This document shows, in pieces, positions 7,654 through 15,885 of a stretch of DNA of 23,282 nt. Numbering within the stretch: position 1 is the stretch's first letter; each line of letters starts with the position of its first letter. The position numbers were made by a program, and so were the translations under genes. Below the pieces are notes generated by a model. The model was not told the origin of the DNA. It made no database searches and saw nothing but the letters and a program-made list of their open reading frames with translations. Source of the DNA: Candidatus Pelagibacter sp. (lineage in GTDB: Bacteria; Pseudomonadota; Alphaproteobacteria; Pelagibacterales; Pelagibacteraceae); the NCBI GenBank assembly GCA_028097645.1, contig JAOHEU010000011.1, positions 1 to 23,282 of the forward strand. The letters run 5' to 3'.

Positions 7654-8901
7654 ATGAGCAAAGAACAAATATTATCATCTGACGGAATACCACTAGAACT
7701 TAGTTTAAAAAAAGCTGAGAGAAAAAATAAACTTAAAGCGTTATTTTTAGTTGGTCCCCTACTTTTATTTATTTTAATTACTTTTGTATTCCCTATCGGC
7801 GATATGCTTTTTAGAAGTGTGGATGATCGAATGATTACTAAAATGCTTCCAAATACTTTTAAAGCTTTAGAGACTTGGGACGGCAAAGAGTTACCAAGTG
7901 AAGAAGTATACAAAGCATTTTATGATGATTTTTACCCTCTAGCTATGGCAAAAAAATCAGGAAAATTATACCAGAGATTAAATTATGAAAAATCAGGATT
8001 CAGCAGTGGGTTAAAGAAAACAAATAGAAAAATAAAAAAATTTGAGAAGGCTAATTATAAAGAGCAGTTTATGAAAACTCATAAAATATGGAGAAAAGTT
8101 GAGTATTGGACTGCTTTAAAAAATACTGCCCCTAACTGGTCTTATGCAAAATACTTAAAGGGTTTAGATTTAAAATTTGACGAAAATCGAAATATTATTC
8201 AACAAGATGAGGACAGAAGAATTCATAAAATTCTTTGGATGAGAACTCTTAATGTTGCTTTTTGGGTAACTGTTTTTTGTTTCATTCTTGCTTACCCAAT
8301 TTCACATTTATTGGCAACACTTCCAATGAAATACAGTAATTTACTAATGATTTGTGTGCTTCTACCTTTCTGGACATCGTTATTGGTTAGAACCTCAAGT
8401 TGGATGGTTCTTCTGCAGCAACAAGGACCCGTTAATGATTTAATTGTCTGGCTAGGATTAGCAGCAGACGATAACAGACCAGAACTAATGTATAATGTAA
8501 TTGGAACTTTTGTTGCAATGACACAAATACTTTTACCTTTTATGGTTTTACCTTTGTACAGTGTCATGAAAACTATTTCTCCAAGCTTAATGAGAGCTGG
8601 AAAATCTTTAGGTGGAACACCTTTAACATCGTTTGTAAAAATTTACTTTCCATTAACAATTCCAGGAATTGGAGCTGGTTGTTTATTGGTTTTTATCCTT
8701 GCTATTGGATATTATATTACTCCAGCATTAGTTGGAGGAGCTAGCGGATCTTTGATTAGTAATACCATTGCTTACCATATGAAGAGTTCATTGGACTGGG
8801 CTTTTGCATCAGCGCTTGGAACAATGCTATTGGTAGGAGTACTTACAATTTATTGGATTTATAACAAACTTGTTGGAATAGATAACATTAAACTTGGATA
8901 A
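7654..8901 (+). CDS. potB: ABC transporter permease (PotB-like) with enlarged first periplasmic loop
   Basis: A 415-residue inner-membrane permease, against about 280-290 for typical PotB. TM1 is at about 28-50. It is followed by a hydrophilic, Lys-rich segment of about 140 residues (55-195), and the remaining helices begin at about 197-220. The EAA-like coupling loop (SLMRAGKSLGGTPLTSFVKIYFPLTIPG, about 311-338) contacts the ATPase. The extra segment should lie on the periplasmic side, where the binding protein docks. The start at 7654 has no Shine-Dalgarno site; a terminator hairpin fills that space, so translation may be weak or use another signal. It is followed seven bases later by the second permease. 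The role as importer subunit is firm; the function of the insert is unknown. Confidence 0.88.
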   Translation: MSKEQILSSDGIPLELSLKKAERKNKLKALFLVGPLLLFILITFVFPIGDMLFRSVDDRMITKMLPNTFKALETWDGKELPSEEVYKAFYDDFYPLAMAKKSGKLYQRLNYEKSGFSSGLKKTNRKIKKFEKANYKEQFMKTHKIWRKVEYWTALKNTAPNWSYAKYLKGLDLKFDENRNIIQQDEDRRIHKILWMRTLNVAFWVTVFCFILAYPISHLLATLPMKYSNLLMICVLLPFWTSLLVRTSSWMVLLQQQGPVNDLIVWLGLAADDNRPELMYNVIGTFVAMTQILLPFMVLPLYSVMKTISPSLMRAGKSLGGTPLTSFVKIYFPLTIPGIGAGCLLVFILAIGYYITPALVGGASGSLISNTIAYHMKSSLDWAFASALGTMLLVGVLTIYWIYNKLVGIDNIKLG

Positions 8902-8908
8902 TTAAATT

Positions 8909-9763
8909 ATGGCATTACCTAACCACACACCTTGGAATTATAGAGTTTGGCACTACACATATTTATTCTTTTGTGGTTTAGTATTTTTCTTTTTAATTGC
9001 ACCTTTATTTGTAATTTTACCTCTTTCATTTAATGCTGAACAATACATTCACTTTTCAGCAAAAATGCTAGCACTCGATCCTGAAGGATTTTCTTTGAGA
9101 TGGTATGAAGACATGATTTATGGAACCAAAAACCCATGGGGTCTTGCAACTAAAAATAGTTTAATCATAGCATTCTTTGCAACTATTGGATCAACATTGC
9201 TTGGAACAGTCGCAGCACTAGGTCTGAGTAGTAGACACATGCCTTATAAAGCTGCTTTTATGGCATTATTGATTTCACCAATGATTGTTCCATTAATTAT
9301 TTCTGGAACAGCAATATTTTTCTTTATGGCAAAGGTGGGTCTAGCAGCAACTCACACAGGAATTATTATTGCACATATTATTTTGGGAACACCTTTTGTG
9401 GTAATTACTGTTACTGCAACTCTAACAGGATTTGACCACAGTGTAACGCGTGCAGCTGCAAGTTTAGGAAGTAATCCTGTTCATACATTTAGAAAAATTA
9501 CATTGCCGTTGATTATGCCAGGGGTTATCTCAGGGGCGTTATTCGCTTTTGTAACTTCTTTTGATGAAGTTATAGTTGTATTATTCTTAGCAGGATTAGA
9601 AAACACAACCATTCCTATTCAAATGTGGGTTGGATTGAGAGAACAATTAAGCCCAACTATTTTGGCAGTTGCAACATGTTTAATTGTGATGTCGACATTA
9701 ATTCTAGTAAGTGCTGAGCTACTTAGAAGAAGATCAGATAGACTTAGAGGAATCAATAGATAA
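8909..9763 (+). CDS. potC: ABC transporter permease (PotC-like)
   Basis: A 284-residue inner-membrane permease of normal PotC length, the second channel subunit of the importer. TM1 is at about 18-40 (TYLFFCGLVFFFLIAPLFVILPLS) and further helices follow. The coupling loop (SVTRAAASLGSNPVHTFRKITLPLIMPG) sits around residues 188-215, with the FDEVIVVLFLAG segment typical of PotC and PotI after it. It has no large insert, unlike its partner. It starts seven bases after the PotB-like stop codon and ends the transporter operon; the next gene starts 53 bases later. Subunit identity is firm; ligand as discussed for the binding protein. Confidence 0.9.
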   Translation: MALPNHTPWNYRVWHYTYLFFCGLVFFFLIAPLFVILPLSFNAEQYIHFSAKMLALDPEGFSLRWYEDMIYGTKNPWGLATKNSLIIAFFATIGSTLLGTVAALGLSSRHMPYKAAFMALLISPMIVPLIISGTAIFFFMAKVGLAATHTGIIIAHIILGTPFVVITVTATLTGFDHSVTRAAASLGSNPVHTFRKITLPLIMPGVISGALFAFVTSFDEVIVVLFLAGLENTTIPIQMWVGLREQLSPTILAVATCLIVMSTLILVSAELLRRRSDRLRGINR

Positions 9764-9816
9764 TCAATTTACAGGTCAATTTTTTTTCAATATAAAACTC
9801 GTCTCAAGATTAAATT

Positions 9817-12039
9817 ATGGATATCAAAAAAGTTGTAGTAATTGGATCAGGAACTATGGGTAGTGGAATTGCAGCCCACTTATGTAATGCAAATGTACCA
9901 GTTACATTATTAGATCTTACTACTGAGATTTCTGAAAAAGCGAGAGATAGAATATTTAAATCAAAACCACCGTTATTATTAGATAAAAATCAAATTAATA
10001 ATATTAAAGTAGGAAATATTAGTGACAATTTTGATGTAGTTAGAGAAGCAGATTGGGTAGTTGAAGCAGTAGTTGAGAGAATTGATATCAAGCACAATAT
10101 TTACGAAAAAATTTTCAAAAATAGAAAAGAAGGAGCAATCGTTTCATCCAATACATCATCTATCCCCATTAAAGTTTTATCTGAAAAATTAACTCCAGAA
10201 GAAAAAAAAGATTTTTGTATTACTCACTTTTTTAATCCTGTCAGATACATGGGTTTATTAGAGATTGTTAAAAATGAGAATAATGATTTAGATAAAATTA
10301 ATTCTCTTAAAAAGTTTTGTGAAGTAGATTTAGGAAAAGGAGCTATTGTTTGTAATGATACTCCAGGATTTCTTGGTAACAGAATTGGTGTTTTTGCAAT
10401 GCAAGTTGCAATGACCGAAGCCTTTAAGATGAAATTAAGCATAGAAGAAGCGGATGCAATATTTGGAAGGCCAATGGGTATTCCAAAAACTGGAGTTTTT
10501 GGCCTTTATGATTTAATCGGAATTGATTTAATGGCCGATGTTCTTAAAAGTTTCATCAAAGAATTACCAGAAAATGATCTTTTCCAAGAAGTTGCTAAAG
10601 AAATTCCTTTAGTTAAAAAATTAATTGAGACAGGTTACACTGGTCGAAAAGGTAAGGGTGGTTTTTACCGAATGAATAAAACTGGTGCAACCAAGGTTAT
10701 GGAAGCAATTAATCTTGAAACTGGCGAGTATTCTGCAAGTCAAAAAATTAATGTGGGTTCAGATAAAGTAGATTTAAAATCTTTAATTTTAAGAGAGGAT
10801 AAATTTGGAGAATACGCTTGGTCTGTTATTTCTAAAATTATAAAATATTCATCTTCATTAGTTCCAGGAATTACTAAAGATTTTAATGATATAGATGAAG
10901 CAATGAGATTAGGCTTTAACTGGGCAAAAGGTCCATTTGAAATGTTAGAAGAGATTGGTGTTGAAAACTTTTTTAATAAAATTGATGAATTTGAAGGAAA
11001 TGAGTTCTTAGAAAATTTATCTAAAAGTAAAAACCAGGATTTTTATGGTTCGAGACAAAAATATACTGAGATCGAAACATTAGGAAAAGTTAAAAAAAAA
11101 GCAATTAGTGCTGATGGAAATAGCTCAGCAAAAATTTATAGATTTAACGATTATAATATAGTTGAGTTTACGACTAAAGCTAACGCACTTGATTATGATT
11201 CAATGGACGCACTTAAAAAAGCAACTGACAAACCTCTAATTATTATAAACGAAAGTATGCAATTTTCTGCTGGAGTGAATTTAACCTATACAATGGATTT
11301 TGCAAACAAAGGTGATTTTAAATCAATTGAAAAATTTATTAAATATTTTCAAGAAACATGTAAACACTTAAAATATTCTGAACACCCGGTAATTTCAGCA
11401 CCCTCAGGCTTAACACTTGGTGGAGGATTTGAGGTAATGGTTCAAAGTAATTTTGTAGCTTCACATACAAATATTGTTGTTGGTTTGGTAGAGACTATTG
11501 TTGGCTTAATTCCAGCAGGTGGTGGATGTAAAGAAATGCTAGCAAGATGGCTTGAAACAGAGGAAGCTAAAAAAGACACAAATTATGCGTCCCTTAAAGT
11601 ATTTGATATAATTGGGTATGGTAAAACTGCTACTTCACCAGTCGAAGCAGAACCCATGAAGTATTTAAAAACTGAAGATAAAAAAATTATGAATAGAAAT
11701 AGTTTATTGGAGGTTTCATTAGAAATTTTGAACAATAATAAAGATTTCAAAGCACCATCAGAGGTAAAATTTAATCTTCCAGGAAAGACAGTCCTCCCTG
11801 AAATGAATAAAATTTTAGAGAAATTATATAATGACAAAGTTATCCTTGATCATGGTTTAAAAGTGGCTCAAGAACTGGCACATGTGTTGAGTGGGGGTGA
11901 TACTTCAATTGACAAAACATTATCAGAAGATGATTTGTATAAGTTAGAGCTAGATGCTTTTATGAGACTAATTCAGACCAAAGAAACTCAAGATAGAATT
12001 AAGCATACACTTGCAACAGGTAAGCCACTAGTAAATTAA
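9817..12039 (+). CDS. Bifunctional 3-hydroxyacyl-CoA dehydrogenase / enoyl-CoA hydratase, FadN-like domain order
   Basis: A 740-residue two-domain enzyme of fatty acid or acyl-CoA beta-oxidation. The NAD-binding dehydrogenase comes first: GSGTMG at 10-15, catalytic Ser in SSNTSS (110-115), His137 in THFFNP, the Glu in LLEIV and Asn in NDTPGFLGNR. A second C-terminal HAD segment spans roughly 325-400. The crotonase-like hydratase domain is last (about 430-610) with FSAGVNL, LGGGFE and VETIVGLIPAGGG, so both glutamates of the hydratase active site appear present. This order is that of Bacillus FadN, the reverse of E. coli FadB. Normally a thiolase gene (FadA-like) adjoins, but none is here. It follows the transporter by 53 bases on the same strand and may be co-transcribed. 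The reaction type is well supported; the chain-length range is not. Confidence 0.85.
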   Translation: MDIKKVVVIGSGTMGSGIAAHLCNANVPVTLLDLTTEISEKARDRIFKSKPPLLLDKNQINNIKVGNISDNFDVVREADWVVEAVVERIDIKHNIYEKIFKNRKEGAIVSSNTSSIPIKVLSEKLTPEEKKDFCITHFFNPVRYMGLLEIVKNENNDLDKINSLKKFCEVDLGKGAIVCNDTPGFLGNRIGVFAMQVAMTEAFKMKLSIEEADAIFGRPMGIPKTGVFGLYDLIGIDLMADVLKSFIKELPENDLFQEVAKEIPLVKKLIETGYTGRKGKGGFYRMNKTGATKVMEAINLETGEYSASQKINVGSDKVDLKSLILREDKFGEYAWSVISKIIKYSSSLVPGITKDFNDIDEAMRLGFNWAKGPFEMLEEIGVENFFNKIDEFEGNEFLENLSKSKNQDFYGSRQKYTEIETLGKVKKKAISADGNSSAKIYRFNDYNIVEFTTKANALDYDSMDALKKATDKPLIIINESMQFSAGVNLTYTMDFANKGDFKSIEKFIKYFQETCKHLKYSEHPVISAPSGLTLGGGFEVMVQSNFVASHTNIVVGLVETIVGLIPAGGGCKEMLARWLETEEAKKDTNYASLKVFDIIGYGKTATSPVEAEPMKYLKTEDKKIMNRNSLLEVSLEILNNNKDFKAPSEVKFNLPGKTVLPEMNKILEKLYNDKVILDHGLKVAQELAHVLSGGDTSIDKTLSEDDLYKLELDAFMRLIQTKETQDRIKHTLATGKPLVN

Positions 12040-12042
12040 TTT

Positions 12043-12687
12043 TTACTTAAACATCTTAACTGTATTTATAAAATCAGGTCTAAGGACATATTCAGATCTA
12101 TGAGAATATCTAATTTTTTCTAATATTTTAATGCCATAAATCACTTTTCCAATTGGAGTATATTCGCCCTCAAATAATGGTTCATCATCAAGAATAATAA
12201 AAAACTGACTATCTTCAGTATCATATTTTAAGGTTCTCGCTAAACCAACTGAACCTCTTTCAAAATTAAACTCAGCATCAATTTCTGATTTAATAGTTCC
12301 AAAACCTGATTTCCCAGTTCCAATTTTTCCATAATCTAACTGATTTTTTTTACCAAACTCAAGATCTCCGGCTTGAACCAGTTTATCTTTAATTACTCTG
12401 TGAAAAGCAACATTGTCGTATGCTTTTAAATTAATTAATTTTTTAAATCTCTCAACACCATTTGGAGATATTTCAGGATAGAGTTCAATGATAACATTTC
12501 CACATTCAACATTAAGAACAACAATATTTTTCGGCTTTTCAAAATTAATTTTCTGAGGATCAAAATTTTTTACAAATAAACACTTATTTTTTATAACAAC
12601 AGTAAAACCTAAAGCAAAAATTCCAAGTACTATTAAAAAAATAAAAATCAATTTTTCATGTAATGAAGCTTTAACTTTTTTTATCAT
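12043..12687 (-). CDS. Membrane-anchored cyclophilin-type peptidyl-prolyl cis-trans isomerase
   Basis: A 214-residue protein with one N-terminal transmembrane segment (about residues 12-32), likely a membrane anchor, and a cyclophilin domain from about 53 to the end. Family motifs are VECGNVIIELYPEISPNGVERF, AFHRVIK, QAGD, and SQFFIILDDEPLFEGEYTPIGKVIYG. The Arg of FHRVI and the Phe of QFFI, both active-site positions, are kept. It catalyses proline isomerisation during protein folding, here most likely in the periplasm. It is convergent with the acyl-CoA enzyme gene (three bases apart) and lies two bases after the HExxH protein gene, so the two minus-strand genes form a small exported-protein operon. 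The fold call is strong. Confidence 0.88.
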   Translation of the reverse strand: MIKKVKASLHEKLIFIFLIVLGIFALGFTVVIKNKCLFVKNFDPQKINFEKPKNIVVLNVECGNVIIELYPEISPNGVERFKKLINLKAYDNVAFHRVIKDKLVQAGDLEFGKKNQLDYGKIGTGKSGFGTIKSEIDAEFNFERGSVGLARTLKYDTEDSQFFIILDDEPLFEGEYTPIGKVIYGIKILEKIRYSHRSEYVLRPDFINTVKMFK

Positions 12688-12689
12688 GT

Positions 12690-13418
12690 TTAAAATACAA
12701 AAGTATTATCAATTTCTTTTAATTTATCTCTAATAAATTGAATTTTTTTATTCAAAATTTTATCATCTGAAATTTTATAATTCCCAGTTATTAAATGAGA
12801 ATATACTTCAGCCATGTCTTCAGATGGAATGGTCATTGAATATTCAGTGAAAAAACCATTGGTATTTTTATAGGTATCAAGTCCTAATTTTTTTGAGCAA
12901 GTAGAGCAATCTGCATATTTAAAACTTGGCTCATTAAATTTTTTCCATTCATCCTCATTAAATAAATCTTTAAAACCATCATTTATAATATGAAATAATT
13001 CATGGTGGATTACTCTTTCAAAATATTTTTTATTAAATTTTAAATCTATAATTAATGTTTTCATCACGTGATCAGGAATTCCAGCTGTATTTATTCCTGA
13101 AATAGATAGGTTTTCACACATGACAATATATTTTAGATTAATTTTTCTTAAAAATTCTTTTGAGTACCTTTTCAAATTGTTGGATATTATCTGGTATTTT
13201 TCATCATACGTCTTCTTATCTGAGTTGTTGCAGACTATATTTTTTTGAACACCAAGTCTAAAGGGTTTGGTTGTATAAAAATATTTAAGTTTATTAGGAG
13301 TTTTTAATTCATAGATTTCTAAATTTGGGATTTTGATTAGATTATAAATGGAGTTAGAATTTGCTGAGGTTATTAAAAAAAATGATATTAAAACTAGCTT
13401 AAAAATCCTCATATACAT
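12690..13418 (-). CDS. Secreted putative zinc metallopeptidase (HExxH), unknown family
   Basis: A 242-residue protein with an N-terminal signal peptide (hydrophobic core at about 6-17, possible cleavage after SANS). I do not recognise its family by name. It contains HELFH at residues 139-143, a textbook HExxH zinc motif, and DMAEVYSHL at 201-209, where Glu204 could be the third zinc ligand, as in gluzincin-like putative peptidases. A CSTC pair (171-174) may form a disulfide or bind metal. Start alternatives are the first ATG (13418) or an in-frame ATG two codons later; both leave the signal peptide intact. It is the first gene of a two-gene minus-strand operon with a periplasmic cyclophilin. 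A role as periplasmic protease or peptidoglycan-linked hydrolase is an inference; activity is not proven by the motif alone. Confidence 0.7.
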   Translation of the reverse strand: MYMRIFKLVLISFFLITSANSNSIYNLIKIPNLEIYELKTPNKLKYFYTTKPFRLGVQKNIVCNNSDKKTYDEKYQIISNNLKRYSKEFLRKINLKYIVMCENLSISGINTAGIPDHVMKTLIIDLKFNKKYFERVIHHELFHIINDGFKDLFNEDEWKKFNEPSFKYADCSTCSKKLGLDTYKNTNGFFTEYSMTIPSEDMAEVYSHLITGNYKISDDKILNKKIQFIRDKLKEIDNTFVF

Positions 13419-13468
13419 AATTTAGATGATATTCGATTTAAAAAGAATGTGGTACATTTTGTTTATAA

Positions 13469-14428
13469 ATGAAAAAAGAACGTAATAAAAATCCAATTCA
13501 ACCTGTTAGTGGAACAAAAGTTCCAAGATTTGCAGGTCCATCAACATTTGCAAGACTACCAGAGTTAAGAGATGTTGAAAGTTGTGACGTTGCAATTGTA
13601 GGAGTACCATTTGATGCAGGTACAAGTTACAGACCCGGTGCAAGATTTGGACCACAAAGTATTCGACAAGCTTCAAGACACTTAAGAACTAATTATCATC
13701 CAAGTTATGATGTTGAACCTTTTAAAGTTCAACAAGTAGCAGATGCAGGCGATATTACCTGCAATCCATTTAGTATTGATGAAGCCATAAAACAAATTGA
13801 AGTTGGAGCAACAGATCTATTAAATAAAGTAGGTGGTATAATTAGTTTAGGCGGTGATCATACTATCGCTGTCCCACTTCTTAGAGCAATTAACAAGAAA
13901 TGTAATGGACCAGTATCATTAGTTCATTTTGATGCTCATCTTGATACTTGGGACACTTATTTTGGAGCTCCTTATACACATGGCACTCCATTTAGAAGAG
14001 CTAGAGAAGAGGGATTGTTTTTAGATGATGCTTCAATGCATGTTGGTATTAGAGGTCCACTTTATAGTAGAGATGATATTAAAAATGATGAAAGTTTTGG
14101 GTTTAAAATAATTCACTGTGATGAATTTCAAACAGAGGGAACGGATAAAATTGCAGAAAGAATTAAAAAAAGAGTTGGTGATAATCCTTTATATTTATCA
14201 ATCGATATTGATGTACTTGATCCTGCTTTTGCCCCAGGTACAGGGACACCAGAGATCGCAGGAATGACCACAAGAGAAATGGTAAATGTCTTAAGAGGAC
14301 TTTCAGGATTAAATTTAGTTTCTGCTGATGTTGTTGAAGTTTCACCTGCATACGACCATGCTGAAGTAACCTCTTTAGCTGCAGCTACAATTGTTTACGA
14401 GCTTACAAATCTATTTGCAAAATCATAA
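13469..14428 (+). CDS. speB: Agmatinase-family ureohydrolase (SpeB-like)
   Basis: A 319-residue member of the arginase/agmatinase family, which hydrolyses a guanidino compound to an amine plus urea at a binuclear manganese centre. All six metal ligands are visible: His131 (GGDHT), Asp155, His157 and Asp159 (FDAHLDTW), Asp246 and Asp248 (SIDIDVLDPAFAPGTGTPE). If the substrate is agmatine, the product is putrescine, which fits the polyamine-type importer upstream. However the DAHLDTWDTYFG loop differs from E. coli SpeB (DAHTDT), and the family also includes guanidinobutyrase, guanidinopropionase and proclavaminate amidinohydrolase. An aldehyde dehydrogenase follows after 20 bases, and a guanidinobutyrate or agmatine route would suit it. 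The family is certain; the substrate is inferred. Confidence 0.85.
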   Translation: MKKERNKNPIQPVSGTKVPRFAGPSTFARLPELRDVESCDVAIVGVPFDAGTSYRPGARFGPQSIRQASRHLRTNYHPSYDVEPFKVQQVADAGDITCNPFSIDEAIKQIEVGATDLLNKVGGIISLGGDHTIAVPLLRAINKKCNGPVSLVHFDAHLDTWDTYFGAPYTHGTPFRRAREEGLFLDDASMHVGIRGPLYSRDDIKNDESFGFKIIHCDEFQTEGTDKIAERIKKRVGDNPLYLSIDIDVLDPAFAPGTGTPEIAGMTTREMVNVLRGLSGLNLVSADVVEVSPAYDHAEVTSLAAATIVYELTNLFAKS

Positions 14429-14448
14429 AGAAAGGATAGTTATAAGAA

Positions 14449-15885
14449 ATGTTGGATAAAAAAAATTTTTATATTAATGGTCACTGGGTTGCTCCAAAAA
14501 AACCTAATGATTATAAAGTTATAGATCCATCAACAGAAGAAGAGTGTGCGGTAATATCTTTAGGTGGAGTTGAAGATGTTAATGATGCCGTAGGTGCTGC
14601 AAAAAAAGCATTTGAGACTTGGGCATTTTCATCAAAAGAAGAAAGACTAGAATATTTAGAAGCTTTATATGCTATTTATAAAAAGAGATGGGCAGACATG
14701 GCTCAAGCAATTTCACTCGAAATGGGAGCGCCAATTGATTTTTCAACTCAACTTCAAGCAGGCACAGGGGCAAGTCACATCAAATCTTATATTAGAGTTT
14801 TAAAAGAATATACGTTTGAAGAAATATTAGGAGATCATGCTCCAAATAATAAAATTTTACATGAACCTAAAGGTGTTTGCGCATTGATTACACCTTGGAA
14901 TTGGCCAATGAACCAAGTTTGTCTAAAAGTAATTCCAGCTATAGCAACTGGTTGTACGATGGTACTTAAGCCATCTGAAATTGCTCCTTTATCTTCTATG
15001 ATATTAGCTGAGATGATTGATGAAATAAAATTACCAAAAGGTGTTTTTAATTTAGTTAATGGTGATGGAGCTGTGACAGGCGATGCATTAACAAGTCATC
15101 CAGATGTTAATATGGTTTCATTTACAGGCTCTACAAGAGCAGGTGCTTTAATTTCTGAAAATGCAGCAAAAGATTTTAAAAGAGTAAGTTTAGAACTTGG
15201 CGGCAAAGGAGCCAATATTATATTTAAAGATGCAGACGCTGAAGCAGTTGAAAGAGGAGCTTTAAGATGTTTTAGAAATACAGGACAATCTTGCAATGCA
15301 CCAACAAGAATGTTGGTTGAAAAATCTATGTATGATGAAGCAGTTGAAAGAGTTAAAAATTTTGCAAACTCAATGAAAGTTGATGTCGCAACAAAAGAGG
15401 GTGATCATATAGGACCAGTAGTTTCAAAAACTCAGTTTGATAAAATTCAATCTTTAATTCAAGTTGGAATTGATGAAGGTGCAAAATTAGTAGCTGGTGG
15501 AACAGGAAAACCTGATGGTTTAGACAAAGGTTATTTTGTAAAACCAACAGCTTTTGCAGATGTGAATAATCAAATGCAAATTGCTAGAACTGAAATTTTT
15601 GGACCAGTGTTATCAATTATACCTTTCGAGACAGAGGATGAAGCGATTGCAATTGCAAATGATACTCCTTATGGACTTTTAAATTTTATTCAAACTCAAG
15701 ATCAAGAAAAGGCTAACAGAGTTGCAAGAAAACTTAGATCTGGAATGGTTGATATTAATGGTGCTGGTTTGGCGCCTGATGCACCATTTGGCGGATACAA
15801 ACATTCTGGTATTGGTCGTGAGGCTGGTAAGTTAGGGCTTGAAGAGTATCTTGAGGTTAAAGCAGTAAGTGGTTGGAACGATTAA
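14449..15885 (+). CDS. NAD(P)-dependent aldehyde dehydrogenase (paralogue 2)
   Basis: A 478-residue full-length ALDH. Landmarks are PWNWP near 149-153, FTGSTRAG near 225-232, Glu249 in LELGGKG, Cys282 in GQSCNAPT, and EIFGP. It shares the opening MLDK..FYING and the overall frame with the ALDH at 841-2271, with about 60 percent identity over the first 100 residues by hand count, so one arose from the other or both from a recent common ancestor. It starts 20 bases after the ureohydrolase, with an AAAGGA element before it, and is most likely co-transcribed. A role in oxidising an aminoaldehyde (for example 4-aminobutanal or 4-guanidinobutanal) during polyamine breakdown is plausible but inferred. 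Its stop codon overlaps the convergent ArgE-like gene by four bases. Confidence 0.92.
   Translation: MLDKKNFYINGHWVAPKKPNDYKVIDPSTEEECAVISLGGVEDVNDAVGAAKKAFETWAFSSKEERLEYLEALYAIYKKRWADMAQAISLEMGAPIDFSTQLQAGTGASHIKSYIRVLKEYTFEEILGDHAPNNKILHEPKGVCALITPWNWPMNQVCLKVIPAIATGCTMVLKPSEIAPLSSMILAEMIDEIKLPKGVFNLVNGDGAVTGDALTSHPDVNMVSFTGSTRAGALISENAAKDFKRVSLELGGKGANIIFKDADAEAVERGALRCFRNTGQSCNAPTRMLVEKSMYDEAVERVKNFANSMKVDVATKEGDHIGPVVSKTQFDKIQSLIQVGIDEGAKLVAGGTGKPDGLDKGYFVKPTAFADVNNQMQIARTEIFGPVLSIIPFETEDEAIAIANDTPYGLLNFIQTQDQEKANRVARKLRSGMVDINGAGLAPDAPFGGYKHSGIGREAGKLGLEEYLEVKAVSGWND

Noticed and set aside
12040..12060. Shared terminator between the convergent acyl-CoA enzyme and cyclophilin genes
   Set aside because: Only three bases separate the stop codons and no GC-rich inverted repeat is visible there.
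15353..15547. Minus-strand open frame rich in Leu, His and Gln inside the second aldehyde dehydrogenase
   Set aside because: Composition is that of a reverse-strand shadow; the ALDH frame is intact across it.
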